Positions 6,469 to 6,859 of a stretch of DNA of 6,859 nt are shown one piece after another. Every line of letters begins with the position of its first letter. Position 1 is the stretch's first letter. The stretch lies in contig WRHA01000315.1 of NCBI GenBank assembly GCA_009783395.1, positions 1 to 6,859 of the forward strand. Reading direction: 5' to 3'. Under the pieces are notes generated by a model, which did no database searches, was not told the origin of the DNA, and was given only the letters and a program-made list of their open reading frames with translations. Origin of the DNA: Defluviitaleaceae bacterium (GTDB lineage Bacteria; Bacillota; Clostridia; Lachnospirales; WQUN01). The position numbers and the translations under genes are program-made.

Positions 6469-6859
6469 ATGCAGATAAACAGACTTTTTGAAATCGTTTA
6501 TATTCTGCTGAACAAAGAAAGTGTTACCGCCAAAGAATTAGCGGAAAAATTTAATGTATCAACGCGAACGATTTATCGTGATGTAGACAATCTAAGTCTT
6601 GCTGGGATTCCTGTATATACCGAAAAAGGCAAGGGTGGCGGCATATTCCTGTTGCCCGATTTCGTGCTGAACAAATCCATATTAAGCGAACGTGAGCAAA
6701 GCGAAATATTGACTGCCTTGCACAGCCTGTCCCACGTTATGACGGACGAAACAAAGGATGTACTGAACCGACTATCAACGATTTTTAACCGAACAGCCAC
6801 AAACTGGCTGGATGTAGACTTTTCCGATTGGAGCTATTGCAACGATTTCTTCAACGACT
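6469..6859 (+). CDS. YafY/DeoR-like HTH (WYL-type) transcriptional regulator, N-terminal part (runs off right edge)
   Basis: A frame opens at ATG 6469 and stays open for 130 codons to the window edge. AGGGTGAT at 6457-6464 serves as ribosome binding site. Residues ~4-60 form a winged helix-turn-helix (HTH_11 type): RLFEIVYILLNKESVTAKEL leads into AEKFNVSTRTIYRDVDNL, where STRTIYRD is the recognition helix, and the wing contains GKGGGIFLL. The following part (ILSEREQSEILTAL...) matches the linker seen before WYL domains in YafY-like regulators. The WYL domain itself would lie mostly beyond the edge, so it is not seen. Such proteins bind DNA as dimers and sense small ligands. A strong palindrome lies just upstream. 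The target genes are not in the window, unless the gene regulates itself. Confidence 0.88.
   Translation, partial: MQINRLFEIVYILLNKESVTAKELAEKFNVSTRTIYRDVDNLSLAGIPVYTEKGKGGGIFLLPDFVLNKSILSEREQSEILTALHSLSHVMTDETKDVLNRLSTIFNRTATNWLDVDFSDWSYCNDFFND

Noticed and set aside
1..6859. Mobile element, phage or CRISPR content
   Set aside because: No transposase, integrase, terminal inverted repeats, regularly spaced repeats or phage structural gene is visible. The amidase could recall a phage endolysin, but its signal peptide and stalk domain point to a cellular secreted enzyme.

Overview
The window looks like chromosomal DNA from a Bacillota (Firmicutes) bacterium, most likely class Clostridia. The grounds are strong AGGAGG-type ribosome binding sites, a moderate G+C content, and protein families common in that group: a membrane Ser/Thr kinase with a DUF6273-like ectodomain, a copper-amine-oxidase-N 'stalk' domain on a secreted hydrolase, and a YafY-type HTH/WYL regulator. 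No RNA gene, CRISPR array, transposase or phage gene is visible. The assignment rests on reading the sequence only; no database search was possible.

Layout: (1) 1-143, minus strand: the first 47 codons of a small uncharacterised protein that runs off the left edge, with a good promoter and RBS in the 80-bp divergent region. (2) 224-3007, plus: a 927-residue transmembrane Ser/Thr protein kinase. It has a cytoplasmic kinase domain, a juxtamembrane tail with three EGTVSLF-like repeats, one membrane segment, and an extracellular part with a PDZ-like domain, a Pro/Thr/Glu-rich stalk and a C-terminal DUF6273-like domain. (3) 3008-3208: a 201-bp gap with no clear terminator and one weak promoter candidate. 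(4) 3209-6316, plus: a 1035-residue secreted multidomain N-acetylmuramoyl-L-alanine amidase. It has a signal peptide, three ~103-residue repeats, an Ig-like middle region, an Amidase_2/PGRP-type zinc amidase domain, a divergent InlB-B-like repeat and a C-terminal stalk domain. (5) 6317-6468: a 14-bp hairpin just after the amidase, then a near-perfect 28-bp palindrome that is probably an operator. (6) 6469-6859, plus: the first 130 codons of a YafY/DeoR-like HTH regulator that runs off the right edge.

How they may fit together: the kinase and the amidase face the same way, with no obvious terminator between them. One has a sensor-like ectodomain outside the membrane and the other cuts peptidoglycan outside the membrane, so a shared envelope function is a reasonable guess but is not demonstrated. 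The regulator has its own upstream palindrome and is separated from the amidase by a hairpin, so it probably belongs to a different transcription unit. The most unusual points are the GarA/OdhI-like phospho-threonine motifs repeated in the kinase tail, the kinase ectodomain that uses PDZ plus DUF6273 instead of PASTA, and the elaborate amidase architecture.
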